Assembly: GCA_016858145.1 (NCBI GenBank)
Contig: JAEHOE010000113.1
Location: 124,001-188,000 of the forward strand
Reading direction: 5' to 3'
Origin: Edaphochlamys debaryana
Lineage: Eukaryota; Chlorophyta; Chlorophyceae; Chlamydomonadales
DNA length: 64,000 bases
The notes beneath the pieces are model-generated. The model did no database searches, was not told the origin of the DNA, and worked only from the letters and a program-made list of their open reading frames with translations. Each line of letters opens with the position of its first letter. Positions within the stretch are counted from its first letter, which is position 1. Below, piece after piece: positions 1 to 10,991 of the stretch. The position numbers and the translations under genes are program-made.

Positions 1-129
1 GGGTTCTGGCACCTGAGGGCAGGGGCGCCGCGGGCTGAGTGCGATGTGGGATGCATGCAGTGAGGGTCAACCGGCGCACCGTCCCGTGCCTCCCCCACTT
101 CCCCCTACCCCTTTCCCTGCTCTCCCCAG

Positions 130-3100
130 GTGCTGTGGTGGAACCAGGAGGTGCCCACGGACCCTGACGACCCCAACAGCCCCACCTCGTGAGCCGGGAG
201 CAGGGTTGGGGGACACTGCTTGGCGGGGGGCAGCTGAAGGGGCTGACATCGGCCTGGCATGTGCGCGCATGTCAGACCCATACCCATACCCTGGGCGCTC
301 CGTCTCCCGTCCGCAACCCCCCAAAGGTACGGCCAGTGGTTCAGCGGCCGTGTGAAAGCGGTGCGGCCCGAGCTGGGCGAGATCCAGGTGGCGTACGACG
401 ACCGTACGGAGGGGATCGTGGCCCTTGGGCTGAGCTTCCTGCACTTCGGGGAGGGGCCGCCGGCGGATGGGGTGCGTGCTCGCCTGCCCCGGCCCCTGCG
501 GGCTGCGGAGTCCTTCCCGGCCTCTCCGCAGCGCAGCGGCAGGGCCCGGCGGGAGGGGGGCCAGGCGGGCGACGAGGCGGCCGCCGGGGCCGTGGGCTCG
601 GGCGGGGTGGGCGGGAGCAAGAGCAAGGCCAAGGGCCGGCCCCGCAGCGCGTCACAGGCAAGGGCGGACAGCGGCGCAGGTGTGGGCGGGGGCGGCGGGG
701 GTGGAGGCGGGGCCGCGGGTGCGGCCGCATCCTCGGGCGTGTCTCGGGGCTCGGTCAGCCCCAGCCGCGGACAGAGGCCGCGCCAGGCCGCTGAGGCGTC
801 CGGGGGGCGGCGGGCGTCCCGGGCCCCGTCGCTCCCCATCACCGCCAGTGGGGCCGGGGGCGAGGACAAGCCCTCCGAGGCCGCCGACAGCCCCGTGCCC
901 ATCTACGGCTCCCCCGAGGAGGGGACGGAGGATGCGGGCGGCGCCGGGGGTGGGGTCGGGGGGAGGGCCAGGGCCGCGGCGCGGCCGAGCAAGCGCTGCA
1001 AGCGGGAGCCCTCGGAGCCGCGGGACGTGGGGCCGACACCAGAGGCGGCGGGCGGCGGGACGGCAGCGGCGGCGGGGCGGGGCTCCCGCGCCGCCAGCCC
1101 CTCAACCACCGCCGGCCAGGCCCAGCCGCAAGCGGAGGCGTCTCGGGGCCCAACGGAGGCAGAGGCCAGGGATGCGCCGCGGGACGTTCCCCGGGAAGGG
1201 TCCGAGGAGGGGCAGCTGCCCCCGCTGCCTCCGCGGCCGGGGCTGGAGCAGCCACCGCTGCCGAGTGACACCCGGGAGCCCCCGGGCGGTTCCGGGGCAG
1301 GCGATGCGGGCGACGCGGCTGCGGCACCCGGGGCGGCGGTGGCTGGGGGGCAGGCAGCGCTGGCGGAGGCGGGGGCGGCGGAGGCCGACCGCGGGGAAAG
1401 GGGCTCTGGCGGCGGCAGTGCGGCGGACTCCTCAGGGGTTGCCGCCGCTGCCGCCGCCGGCGCCGCTGCGCAGAGTGGGAATGCCGCCGACGCAGGAAAG
1501 GGAGCGAGGATGGAGACGGAGGCGGAGGCCCAGGGGGGGAGGGTCGCTGCTGCTGTGAAGGCAGCGGACGGAGGGGACGCAGCCAGCGGGCGGCTGGGGA
1601 CGGGCTCTACCGGCACGGCCCAACCGCCCGAGGGGCGGCCGCAGGAGGCTCAGCGAGGGCCCTCGCCGGCCCCGGCCCCGGCCCCAGGGACCCCGCTCGA
1701 GGCCAGCCCGCTCCCCCCCCAGACCAGCGCCCCGCAGCCCCCGGCACCCCCCGCGCCGCCTCCTCCCCAGCCACATTCCGGCACGGAGGCGGGGGCGGGT
1801 GGACCCGTGCTCGCACCCGGCCCGCGGGCCCTATCAGCGCCGCCCGAGCCCCAGCCCCAGCACCCGCCGCCGCCGCCGTCGCCCTCGGACTCCGACATGG
1901 ACCTCGACCCCGCCCCGGGCCGGGGCCTGTGTCTGGGTGGAGGGAAGGGGGAGGGCTCGGCGCCAGGGTCCGACCAGCTGGCGGTAGCGCCGTCGGGCGT
2001 GGGGGAGGCCTCCGCGGGGGCGAGGGAAGCGGAGGCCTCTGGTGGGGTGCCGGGGGAGCTCCGGCGCGCAGCGGAGGCGTCCTCGGCGGCAGCGAGTGGG
2101 GGCCCAGCTGCGAGAGCGGGCCCGAGCCGCGAGGATGCAGAGCGGCTTGCGTGCGTGCTGCTGGGGGCCAGGCCGGGGCCGGGGCAGGCATGTGCGGAGA
2201 ACGGAACCCTGGGACCGGCCTCGTCGCTCTCTCCCTCGCCCGGCGGCGTCGTGTCGGGGGCACCCGAGGAGGGCGGCTCGGGGGGCAGTGGCGGCGGCGG
2301 TGGCGGCGGCGGCGGCAGCCCGGGGGGCGGAGGGGCGCCGGGGTCGAATGCTTGCGCGGCGGGCCGGGGCGGCCCAGGCGGGGGTGGGTCGTCGACACGT
2401 GCGGAGGGCAGCGAGCGCGAGGGCGGCGGGGGCGGGGCCGGGGGCGACGATGGGGAGGAGGAGGACGGGGACGAGCGGCGCCGGCAGGGCAAGCGGCGGA
2501 GGCTGGGAGGGTGCGGCGCCACCTCCGCCGGCCCGGACACCCCGCCTGCAGAGGCTGCGGCTGACGGGGCTACGGCCGCTCAGAACTGCTCTGGGGCGCT
2601 TGACGCAGCGGCCCAGGCCCAGGCCCAGGCCCAGGCAGGCCCAGCGGAGCCCAGGGCCGGTCTGGCGCCTGCGGCAGAGCCCCACCAGGCTGCCGGCAAA
2701 CCCCCTTCTGGCCCCGCCAACGCGAACGGCATCCCCACAGCCGACGCTTCAGGTGCCGGCCCGGCAGCAGGCCCGTCCGGGCCCGCCCCGGGCCCGGCCC
2801 CAACTGCTTCATCCTCGCGTGGTGACGCTGGGCCTGGCGGGGCCCGGCGGTCGTCAGACGGAGGGTCGGGCCCGGGCAGCGGCGGCGGGGCCCCTGGCGG
2901 CGCGCAGCAGGGGGGCGGCGGGGGCGGCGGAAAGCTGACTAAGAACCGCATCAAGCTGCGGTTGGTCCGCAGGGAGTCGGAGTCGGAGCCCCTCGCCAAG
3001 GCCCCAACGACCAACGGCCAAACCGCAACCGACGACCATGCCTCTACCCCTGCCACCGCCCCCGCTGCGGCCGCAGCGGTACAGGAGGGGCTGGGGCGGG

Positions 3101-6100
3101 CGGGGGCGGGGAGCGCAGGCGATGGGCAGCGGGCGGCAGGGTTGGCGCCGGGGGCTGCAGCGGCAGCGCCAGGCAGAGGAGGCGCTGGGTCCGCAGGCAC
3201 CGCCACAGTTCCCATGCATGCCGATGGCGCTGCGCCCGCGGTTGCGGGAGGCACGCTGGCGACGGCGGCCGCCGCCGCCGCCGCGGCGGCGGCCCCTGGC
3301 GACGCTGCGGCGCCCGCTTCCGCCGCCGCAGCAGCTGTCACGGCTGCCGGCGGGGCTCTGGCAGCGGCGGCTGACGGCCAAGGAGGCCCCGGCTCCACAC
3401 GCGTGCCGGCAGAGGGGCCGGCGGTGGCAGGGCCGATCCCGGCCTTTTCGGCACCGGCGTCCGGGCCCTGCGCTTCCCCCGTGGCCCCTCATGCACTGCA
3501 GTCGGGCGACGCGGCTGGCGTGGGCCCCAGCCAACTGCCTGGGGGGCAGGGGCCGAGGGGGGACTGTGCTGGGGCGGGTGCGGCTGCAGCTCAGCAAGCG
3601 GCCGCTGACCCCGAGGTCTGCCCCGGCCCCGGCCCCGGCCCCGGGGCAGCGACCCCGGCTGGCACTGCCGCACCGGCCGCGCAGGCGGGTGGGGGGGCGG
3701 GGCTCGCGGCGAGCTCCCTGCCTTCCACCGCCATTGCCGCTGCAACAGAGGCCCCGCCAGCGCCAGCTCCGGCGGACGCCGCAGCGGCCCTCCCAGCACC
3801 CCTCCAGGCGCCACCCGTGTCGGGTGTTCAGGGCCCCTCGCCACCCCCCCACACCGGGCCGCCCCCGGGTGCCCCCACCAACGCACCTCTGCTGGGCCCC
3901 CCGCCTGCCGTGCCAGCCGGGGCAGGGGCCCTGCGGCACCCCTCAACCGGCGCACAAGCCATGGGCTCCTCCCCACCCACCGTTACTCCACCGCCCCCGC
4001 CCCCGCCCCCGCCTCCAGCCGCCTCCCACATGCTGATGCCCCACCCCGCCGCACCGCCGTCGGTTACAGACCCCCCACCACCACCCGTTCCGGGCGTGCC
4101 TCTGCCGTCACTCCCCTCCCTCCCAGCGAGCGGCCGACCGGCACATGCGCCCGCCCCTGTGCCTGCGCCGCCCCCGCCCCCCTCGCTCCCCCTCCGCCCG
4201 GGGGAGGAGGACATGGTGGACCTCACAGCCGACTCCCCCCCGGCCTCCCCCACCGCCCCCGGCCCTGGCCACGCCTCCGCCGGAGGAGCAGCCGCAGCCG
4301 CAGCCGCAGGGGCGGGGGCGGGGGCAACAGGGTGGGGATGCCCGCCGGGCCCCGGCGCCCGGGTGTCCTCGGGGGGCGGGGGCGGTGGGGCCGAGGGCGG
4401 CGGTGCGGGGCTGCGGTCCGTGCCGGTGCTGGCGCTGCTGCCCCCCGCCGCGCAGCCCCCCGCCTGGCTGCCCGATCCCGTGGCCAATGAGTGGAAGGCC
4501 TGGCACTTCGTGGCGTGGCTGTTCGGGTGGGTGGGCCCGGGTGGGCCTCTGGGTGGGCCTCTGGGTGGGCCCCTGGGGGCCTGGGGAAGGTGTGCTTGTC
4601 CAGCCGGGGGTGAACTGGCCGGGAGCGAGGGTTGGTGTGTCGGATGCCGCCACGGAAGGGGAGATGTGTGTGTCGTCGGGGTGCTATGTGGAGCCTCTTG
4701 TGCTGAAAGCCGTGGGGGGCCCTGGGAGTGCTCCTGACCCAGCTTCCGCCCGCCCTCACAGGTACGGGCAACAATCTACGGCGGTGCTGACGCGCGTACG
4801 GCAGGTCATGGAGGGGATGTGGGAGATCACCCCAGGGACACTGGTGAGCGGGACGAGTCGGGCCGGGGGCGTTGGGGGTCGGGGGGTTGGAGGGAGCCGT
4901 GCTGTGCTCTTGAGGACGGGGCGGGAACGGTCCGGTACCGCGCTCAAGGCCGGGGTGCGAGAAGCCCTGGAAGGCATTGCAGTGCAGTCTCCAGCTCGGA
5001 GGCCCCTGCGCCGAGTCCCGCCGTGCGACCCAACACCATCCCACCCCACCCCGACCCCCACCCAACCCCACCCCACCCCGACCCCCACCCAACCCCACCC
5101 CACCCCGACCCCCACCCAACCTCAACCCACCCACCCAGCCCGACTACCGGGCCTGCCTGGGCGCCGCCTGCTGCGAGCTGCGGTACGGCTCGCTGTGGGT
5201 GCGGCTGCGCGCGGTGCTGTGTGTGCAGGAGGCGTACGGCATGCTGGGGCAGGCATCGCCGGAGGGGTGCAAGCAGGTGGGGCCGGGGGGGGGGGTGCAT
5301 GGGCGGGGGGGAGGGCGGCGGGGGTGCAGGGCGGGGCGGGGTCCGGGGACATGGGAGGGGAGGCAGGGGTTGGCCAAGCAGGGGCTGCGGGGCGACCATG
5401 CACGACTTCCCTCCGGGCGGGGCTGTGTCCGGGGGCTCTGCCCGGCTGCCAAGTGCCAACAGCCCGCACTGCTGCCACCCTGCTGCGGCCACCTCTGCCC
5501 GTCTGCCAACATCCATTCCACCTCGCTTCACCGGGAGCTTTTCAACTCCCGCAATTTTGCATGGAAGTGACCCCTCCGACCCCCATCTCATCTTCCCCAC
5601 GCCCCACCTCGCCATCTCCCCATCTCCCCACTCCCCGCCCCCTACTCTCCCAGATGCTGGTCCTCCTCCGCGCCATGCTGGAGGCAGCGGCGGCGCAGGA
5701 CGCATTATCGGCGGCGGCGGCGGCGGCGGGGGCGCGCGAGCCCGGGCCGGCGGGGCTGGGCGTGGAGGGGGTGTGGGGCGTGGTGGTGGCGGCGGGGGTG
5801 GCGGCCGTGCAGTTCCAGGCGGCGGCGCAGAGCGCCGTCAGGTGGGTGGGGCTGGATGGAGGGCGCTGGGGTTGTTGCAGGGGGTGCGTGCTTAGGCGCA
5901 TGGGTCAAGGGCCTGCAACGGGGTGGGCGGTGCTGGCAGCGGAGGGGCACGCGCTCGCCTCCGGTGCTGCTTCCGTGTCCCCCACAGCACCCCTTCCATC
6001 CCCCTCTCCCGCCCCCCTCTCCCCCCCCCCCACCCCCCAGGGAGGGCGCCGGCACCGAGCGGCTGCGGCAGCTGAGCCGCGAGCAGCTCCGCCCCACCCT

Positions 6101-7449
6101 GCCCGACCTCCTCTACTCAGTGGCGGGGCTGCTGCCCGACCCCACCCGCCCGCAGCCCCCCCACCCGCCGCCCCCGCCCCCCCACCCCGGCCCCCCGCCC
6201 CCGCCCCCCCCACCCCGACGGCTCCCTGCGCGAGCGGCTCAAGGTGACGCTGTGGCGGGCGCAGCAGGCGCTGCAGGCCCGACTGGCGGGGGTGAGGCAG
6301 GGCCGGCCGGCGGCGGCGGCAGCGGCGGCGGGGCCTGCGGCGGCGGCGGCGGCGGAGATGGGCGCAGCGCTCTCCGCCGCCGCCGCGAACAATCCCGCAG
6401 CGGCTGCCGCAGCCCCTGGTGCCACCGCCGCAGCCGCAGCCGCAGCCGCTGCGCTCCCGAGTCGGATGCCCGGGGCGCCCGTGCCGGTGCTGATGACCGC
6501 ACCCGACCCGGGGTCGGGGTCAGGGCCGGGCGTTGCGTGGCGGTGCATGGGCGATGCGTCTCTGTCCGCACTGCTGCGGAGGGCGGGGCGGGCGGGGGGC
6601 GCCGCGGCGGCTCGGTCGCGGTCCCGCAAGGCGGCAGCGCGGGGCTTCCGCGGCCCCGGCGCCGGGGCGGGGGGGGACGGCTCGGACGGAGTCACCTCGG
6701 ACTCTGAGCCGGAGCGGGAAGTCAGCCCGGCGCCTGCGGGCCCGCCAGGCCCCTCGGCGGCGGCGGCTACGGCGGCGGCGGCGGCGGCTGGTGGCAGGGC
6801 CATGGCGGCAGCCGCTGCTGCCAGGACGACTGCACCACCGCCGCCGGCCGCCGGCGCCGGGTCCCAGGCGGCGGTGCTGACGGCGGCACGTACGGCGCTG
6901 GTGCGGACCCGGTTCGGAGACGCCCTCCTCGCGGCCCAGCCCCCAGCCCCGAGGCCTGCACCCGCCCCCGCAGCCGCGGGCACCGCTGCCGCCGCCGCGG
7001 GCGCCACCGCGGCGGCGGCGGGCGGCGGCGGCGCGGAGGCGGGGCCCGGTGCGGATTGGTCGCTGCCCTCCGCCGCCGAGGTGCAGGGCATGGGCAGCGC
7101 CTGGGTGCGGCGGAGCGTGGCGGAGCTGCTGGGGCGGCACGTGCTGGGGGAGGGGGGGGGGGGGGGGGCGGAGGGGGGCCCCCTCGAGGGCGGGGGCTGG
7201 CAGGGGGCCGCCCAGGCCCAGGCCCAGGCCCAGGCGCGGTTGGCCCGGCTGCTGAGCGCGTGGGCCTGGCTGGGCCCGCTGCAGCGGCGGGGCCTGTTCC
7301 TGATGGCGTGCCGCCTGGCGCGGGGGGAGCGGGGCATCGGGGAGTGGCGGGCGCTGGAGGGGCTGGCGAGGGCGGTGGAGGCCGTGGCGGCGGCGCGCGA
7401 GGCGCAGGGGGCACAGGCTGCGCAGGGTGGGCGGGGGGCGCAGGCTTGA
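130..7449 (+). CDS. Large Ala/Gly/Pro-rich protein with Tudor-like domain, 5' partial
   Basis: The gene enters from the left edge. Exons are 130-188, 327-4526, 4762-4843, 5139-5276, 5654-5841 and 6041-7449 (stop). All junctions agree in phase. The first two exons give a small barrel-like fold (VLWWNQEV, then YGQWFSGRV and IQVAYDD), the W-x-G-x-V / Y-D-D pattern of Tudor-like readers. About 1,400 residues of Ala/Gly/Pro/Ser low complexity follow, broken by a basic patch (KNRIKLRLVRRE, near 2944) and an acidic-flanked VDLTADSP (near 4217) resembling a SUMO-interacting motif. After the helical segment EWKAWHFVAWLFG come helical exons without homology I recognise. The last exon has a frame break in a poly-C stretch near 6170-6215: the frame entering at 6041 and the frame used from about 6216 to 7449 differ by one base, so an indel or sequencing error is likely. 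A chromatin role is inference only. Confidence 0.7.
5040..5125 (+). repeat. 27-bp tandem repeat, three copies, intronic
   Basis: A C-rich unit recurs with exact 27-base spacing (the single G of each unit is at 5053, 5080 and 5107). It lies just upstream of the acceptor at 5138 and supplies its pyrimidine tract. Confidence 0.85.
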
Positions 7450-8522
7450 GTACGTGGGTGGGAAGCTGGGCAGACAGACGGAGGGCACCACACCGTGGCG
7501 CAGCTCCAACGCAGAGGGGTCCCTGGGTCCTGAGCTGGGATCCCGCAGGGGCAGCAGGGGCAGGGGCAGCCAGGGATAGCCCCAGTAGGGCACAGCACAT
7601 GGCGCAGCTACAACGCAAACGAGTCACCGGGCTGCAGGGGGCAGGAGTAGCCAGGGATGGCTGTGGTAGGGCAGGCGCAGGCGCGGGAAGGGGGTGCACT
7701 TGGCGGAACGGACTGCGGGCCAGGGCCGGGGACTGGAGTGTGGGTGGAGCTGAGGAGCTTGAACGCAGGGGCGGGGCCTCGACGGGTGGTATGAACTTAC
7801 ACGTGTGGCTGGCGCTGTGGGACCAGAGCGGGGATTACGGGGCCTTTACGGTAGCCAACTCAAGTATTTGAAGTATGGCGGACTGCTGAGTACATGGTTC
7901 ACACATTGATTTCTTCTAGGTGATGTCGTGCTTTCGAAGATTGCAAATGTCGGAGCTGTGACGGTCTGTCGACTCAACACGGCGGCCTGCGCCTGCGCTG
8001 CCCGCATCGCTCAGGCGCCATGCGAGCAAGGGCCCTTGCCTCCTCACAGGCTCTACCTATGCAGTACCCAGTACCCAGGACCCACCGCCGGTACCCCCAG
8101 CGCAGCACAGCCCTCACCCCGCCTCCACGACCGCTCTGCCAACGCCCGCCTGTGCGCAAGGCCCCGCACATCCTCCCGCGCGCAGTCCCAGTCCCAGCCC
8201 TCGCTCCCCTCCGCGACCGAAGCAGCCGCTGTCCCTCACACGACCCCGCTCCACGCCAACGCCTGAGACGCGTTCCATGACACACGAAAGAAAGGTCCAA
8301 CAGGCCCCGCCGGCACCCTCCACAGCCAGCCGCTGAACCGACCCGCCACCAGGCACAGCCGCCCCCGTGCGCCCATGTACCCCCACGCAGCGCCTGCCCC
8401 CCCAGCACTCCTCTGCACACCTCCCTGCGGCCCCGCCTGCGCTCGCACCCCTTCCGCCCCCCCTGGGAACCCACACCCACGAAGGCCCCGCACGGCCAGG
8501 CCCGCCCCTGCACGCACAGCGG
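7450..8522. other. Intergenic region between convergent genes
   Basis: This stretch lies between two stop codons facing each other (7449 on + and 8523 on -), so it should hold both 3' UTRs. The only processing motif I can point to is TTACA at 7797-7801, which reads TGTAA on the minus strand, about 720 bases past the RING gene stop. I see no conserved coding sequence. Confidence 0.5.
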
Positions 8523-10682
8523 TCACAGGTACGGCGTCGCCGCCGTACGCAGGCCCGCCAGCTCCCAGCAGCCCTCCTCGTATGCGTCCGGGTCGCCCCG
8601 CGGCAGCGGCAGGGGCGCCCGGTGGCTGTAGCGCCCCATGAAGCCGGCCAGGGGGGCGGAGGCCGAGGGGGCGGCGGGGGGGGGGCCTCCTGTGCGGTGC
8701 GTGCCGCTGAAGCCCCCGGGTTCCCCCGGGGACGCCGCGTCGGGCCACCGGGGCGCCGCCCAGCGGGCCCCGGACGGAGCGGGGCCTGGGGTCTGGGCCT
8801 CGCCGGGGCCCTGGGTTTGGGCCTGCGGGGGCCCCTCCGGGCCTGGAGCCCCGCCACTGGCGGCGGCGGCGGCGGCGGTAGGGCTGGCGGCGGTGCTGTC
8901 CGGGCTCAGGGGCTCCGGCTCGGCCCAGGCAGCCCGGGCAACGATCCCTGGACGAGCCGCGCCGCCCTCCTCCCCGCCTGCCTCGCTGCCGCCGCCGCTC
9001 CTGCCGCCTGCCTCGCCGCCGCCGCCCCTGCAGTCGCCGCCAGCGCCGTGAGCACTGCCAAGAGAATCGCTGCCCACCTCCGCCTCCACTTCGACTGCCC
9101 TTGCTGCCAGCGACACCGCCGTCGGGGCCGCTGCTGCTGGCGGCTGTGGGGGCGCCTCCGGGCCCCCTCTGGGCACGGCGGTGGGCACCTCTTGGGAGGC
9201 CGGTGGCGGTGGCGGTGGCAGCGGCGGTTGATCCTCGGACGCCGCCACCCCCGCCACCGCTGGCACTAGGCCTGCTGCGGCCGCGGCCTCGCCCTGCTCC
9301 TCGCTTCTCCGCCCCCGCTCCGTTGCGTCCCCCCGCTGGGGCTCCGGCGCCCCCGGCGGCTGCGGCTCGCGGCCAACGTCGCGGACTCGCCCCTGTGGGG
9401 CCTCCGCTGCGTGCCGCGGCTCATCCATCCCTTGCCCATGCCCCTTCTGCCCCTGCGCCCCCACGGGCTGGCGGCACACGGGGCAGGCGCCGCTGAAGCC
9501 CAGCAGCCAGCGCCGGATGCAGCTGGGGGAGGGGGTGGAGATGGAGGCAGGTGGGGGTCAGGGGGAGGGGGGAGGGGAGGCAGGTGGGGCCAGGGTGGGG
9601 CGCAGGGTTTGCGGCTGTTGAGCGTCTCCGCGCGGACGTCAGGATGTGGGGGGTCAGGGTACCTTTGGTGGCTGCGTGCGAGGTGGGCCCGGACTGCAGG
9701 CCCGGGTGGATGGCGCGCGTGTGCGCTGAAGCGAAACCGTAACCGTAACCGAAACCGAAACCGAAACTGAGCCCCCTTAGTAAGAGGTAAGGGCCTCGCA
9801 TCGGGCTCCTCAGCCCGCCTCCGCTTTGCCCTCTCCCATTCGTCCGCTTTCCCCATCACAGCTTCGACCCCGGCCTTCCCGCTCCCCCCGGCCCCCACCC
9901 GTCATGGAAGTAGTGGCCGCATGGCAGCACCGCCACCGCCTCCCCCTCCGCGAAGGCCTCGGCGCACACCACGCACTCCGCGGCCCCGCACACCGGGTGC
10001 AGCAGCGGCCGGGGAGGGGGCGGGGGCGTCGTGGGCGGGGGCGAGGCGGGGGAGGGGGCGGCGGGAGCCGAGACAGGGGCAGGGCTCGCGGGGGCAGGGC
10101 TCGCGGGGGAGGCGGGAGCAGCCTGCCCCTCGCCCGACTCGGTCGCAGGCCCCCCCAGCTCCTCCTGAGGTGCGGGGCCGGGCTCGGCCCCTTCGTCCGC
10201 ACCCGCCTCCGCGCCCGCCTCCGCTCGCCGCTTCTCCCCGTGTCGGTGCTGTGCCTCCGCCGGCCGCGGCCCCCGCCCCTCCCCAGCGCCCAGGCCTTCC
10301 CCTGCCTCCCCCGCCTCCCCTGCCGCCCCCTCCGCCCTCCACGCCTCTGCGTCGTCGGCACCCCCCACAGCGTCCGCAACGGCGTCGGCGGCAGCTGGGA
10401 GCGCCCCCGCCGGGGCCCCAGCGGCGGCTGTGTACGGCGCCAAGGGGAGGCGGTCCAGGGCAGCCGGCGGCAGGGGCGGCGGCTGCAGGTGGGGGTGGTG
10501 CGGGGCCCAGGCCCACGCGCCCTCCCCCGCCCCCGCCGCCGCGGCCCGCGGCGCCCAGGCCGCCGCCGCCCCCACCGCCGCCGCCGCCGCCGCCAGCGCT
10601 GGCTCCATGCGTCTCGCCACCGTGTCTTCCACCCAGTCACTGCCGCCGCCCACCAGGCGCTGCAGGGAGGCGGGGTCGGCGC
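8523..10682 (-). CDS. RING-H2 finger protein (probable E3 ubiquitin ligase), possibly 3' part of the ODA7 gene
   Basis: Two exons on the minus strand: 10682-9899 and 9522-8523, with donor GG|GTGGGG and acceptor CCCCCAG|CTGC. Splicing restores a complete C3H2C3 RING-H2 finger: CVVC, LPCGHYFH, then CIRRW and CPVC. No cysteine or histidine ligand is missing. The fold binds two zinc ions and recruits E2 enzymes, so ubiquitin ligase activity is the family expectation. Around the finger the protein is Ala/Pro/Glu-rich low complexity, with about 320 residues after it ending in TPYL. The first exon begins with an acceptor (CACCCAG|GC) rather than a start codon, and its phase fits the last ODA7 exon upstream. 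The best internal ATG is at 10608 (MEPALA). It is therefore either a separate gene starting there or beyond an unseen first exon, or the C-terminus of an ODA7-RING fusion. Confidence 0.8.
9736..9771 (+). repeat. Short CCGTAA/CCGAAA hexamer repeat in an intron
   Basis: Several near-perfect hexamers (CCGTAA then CCGAAA) lie in the intron between the two RING exons. No function is suggested. Confidence 0.7.
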
Positions 10683-10991
10683 CTGGGTGCGTGGGGGGTG
10701 GATGGGGGAAGTGGGGGTGGGGAATGTTTTGGTCAATTTGGAGGGCGGGGTATACATGGGCGTGCAGGGGGCGCGGGGGCGAGGGGTCTGCGGAAGCGCA
10801 AGGAGGGCCAGCAATGCCGAACTCCTGCACCCCACGACCCAAGCAGCCCTCACAGAGACACAGAGCCCCGACCCGCAACGGGAGACCACCCCCCACGCAC
10901 ACACCGCCTTATCGTTTTCCGCTCGAAAGAACACCCCCCACCCACCCCCCAAGTCCCCCCCCCGCCCCCCGCCCCCCGCCCCCCGCCCCAC

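Noticed and set aside
259..7600. Many long open frames on both strands across 0.1-7.6 kb
   Set aside because: In sequence this GC-rich, stops are rare in all frames. Only the plus-strand frame is continuous with conserved exons and splice sites.
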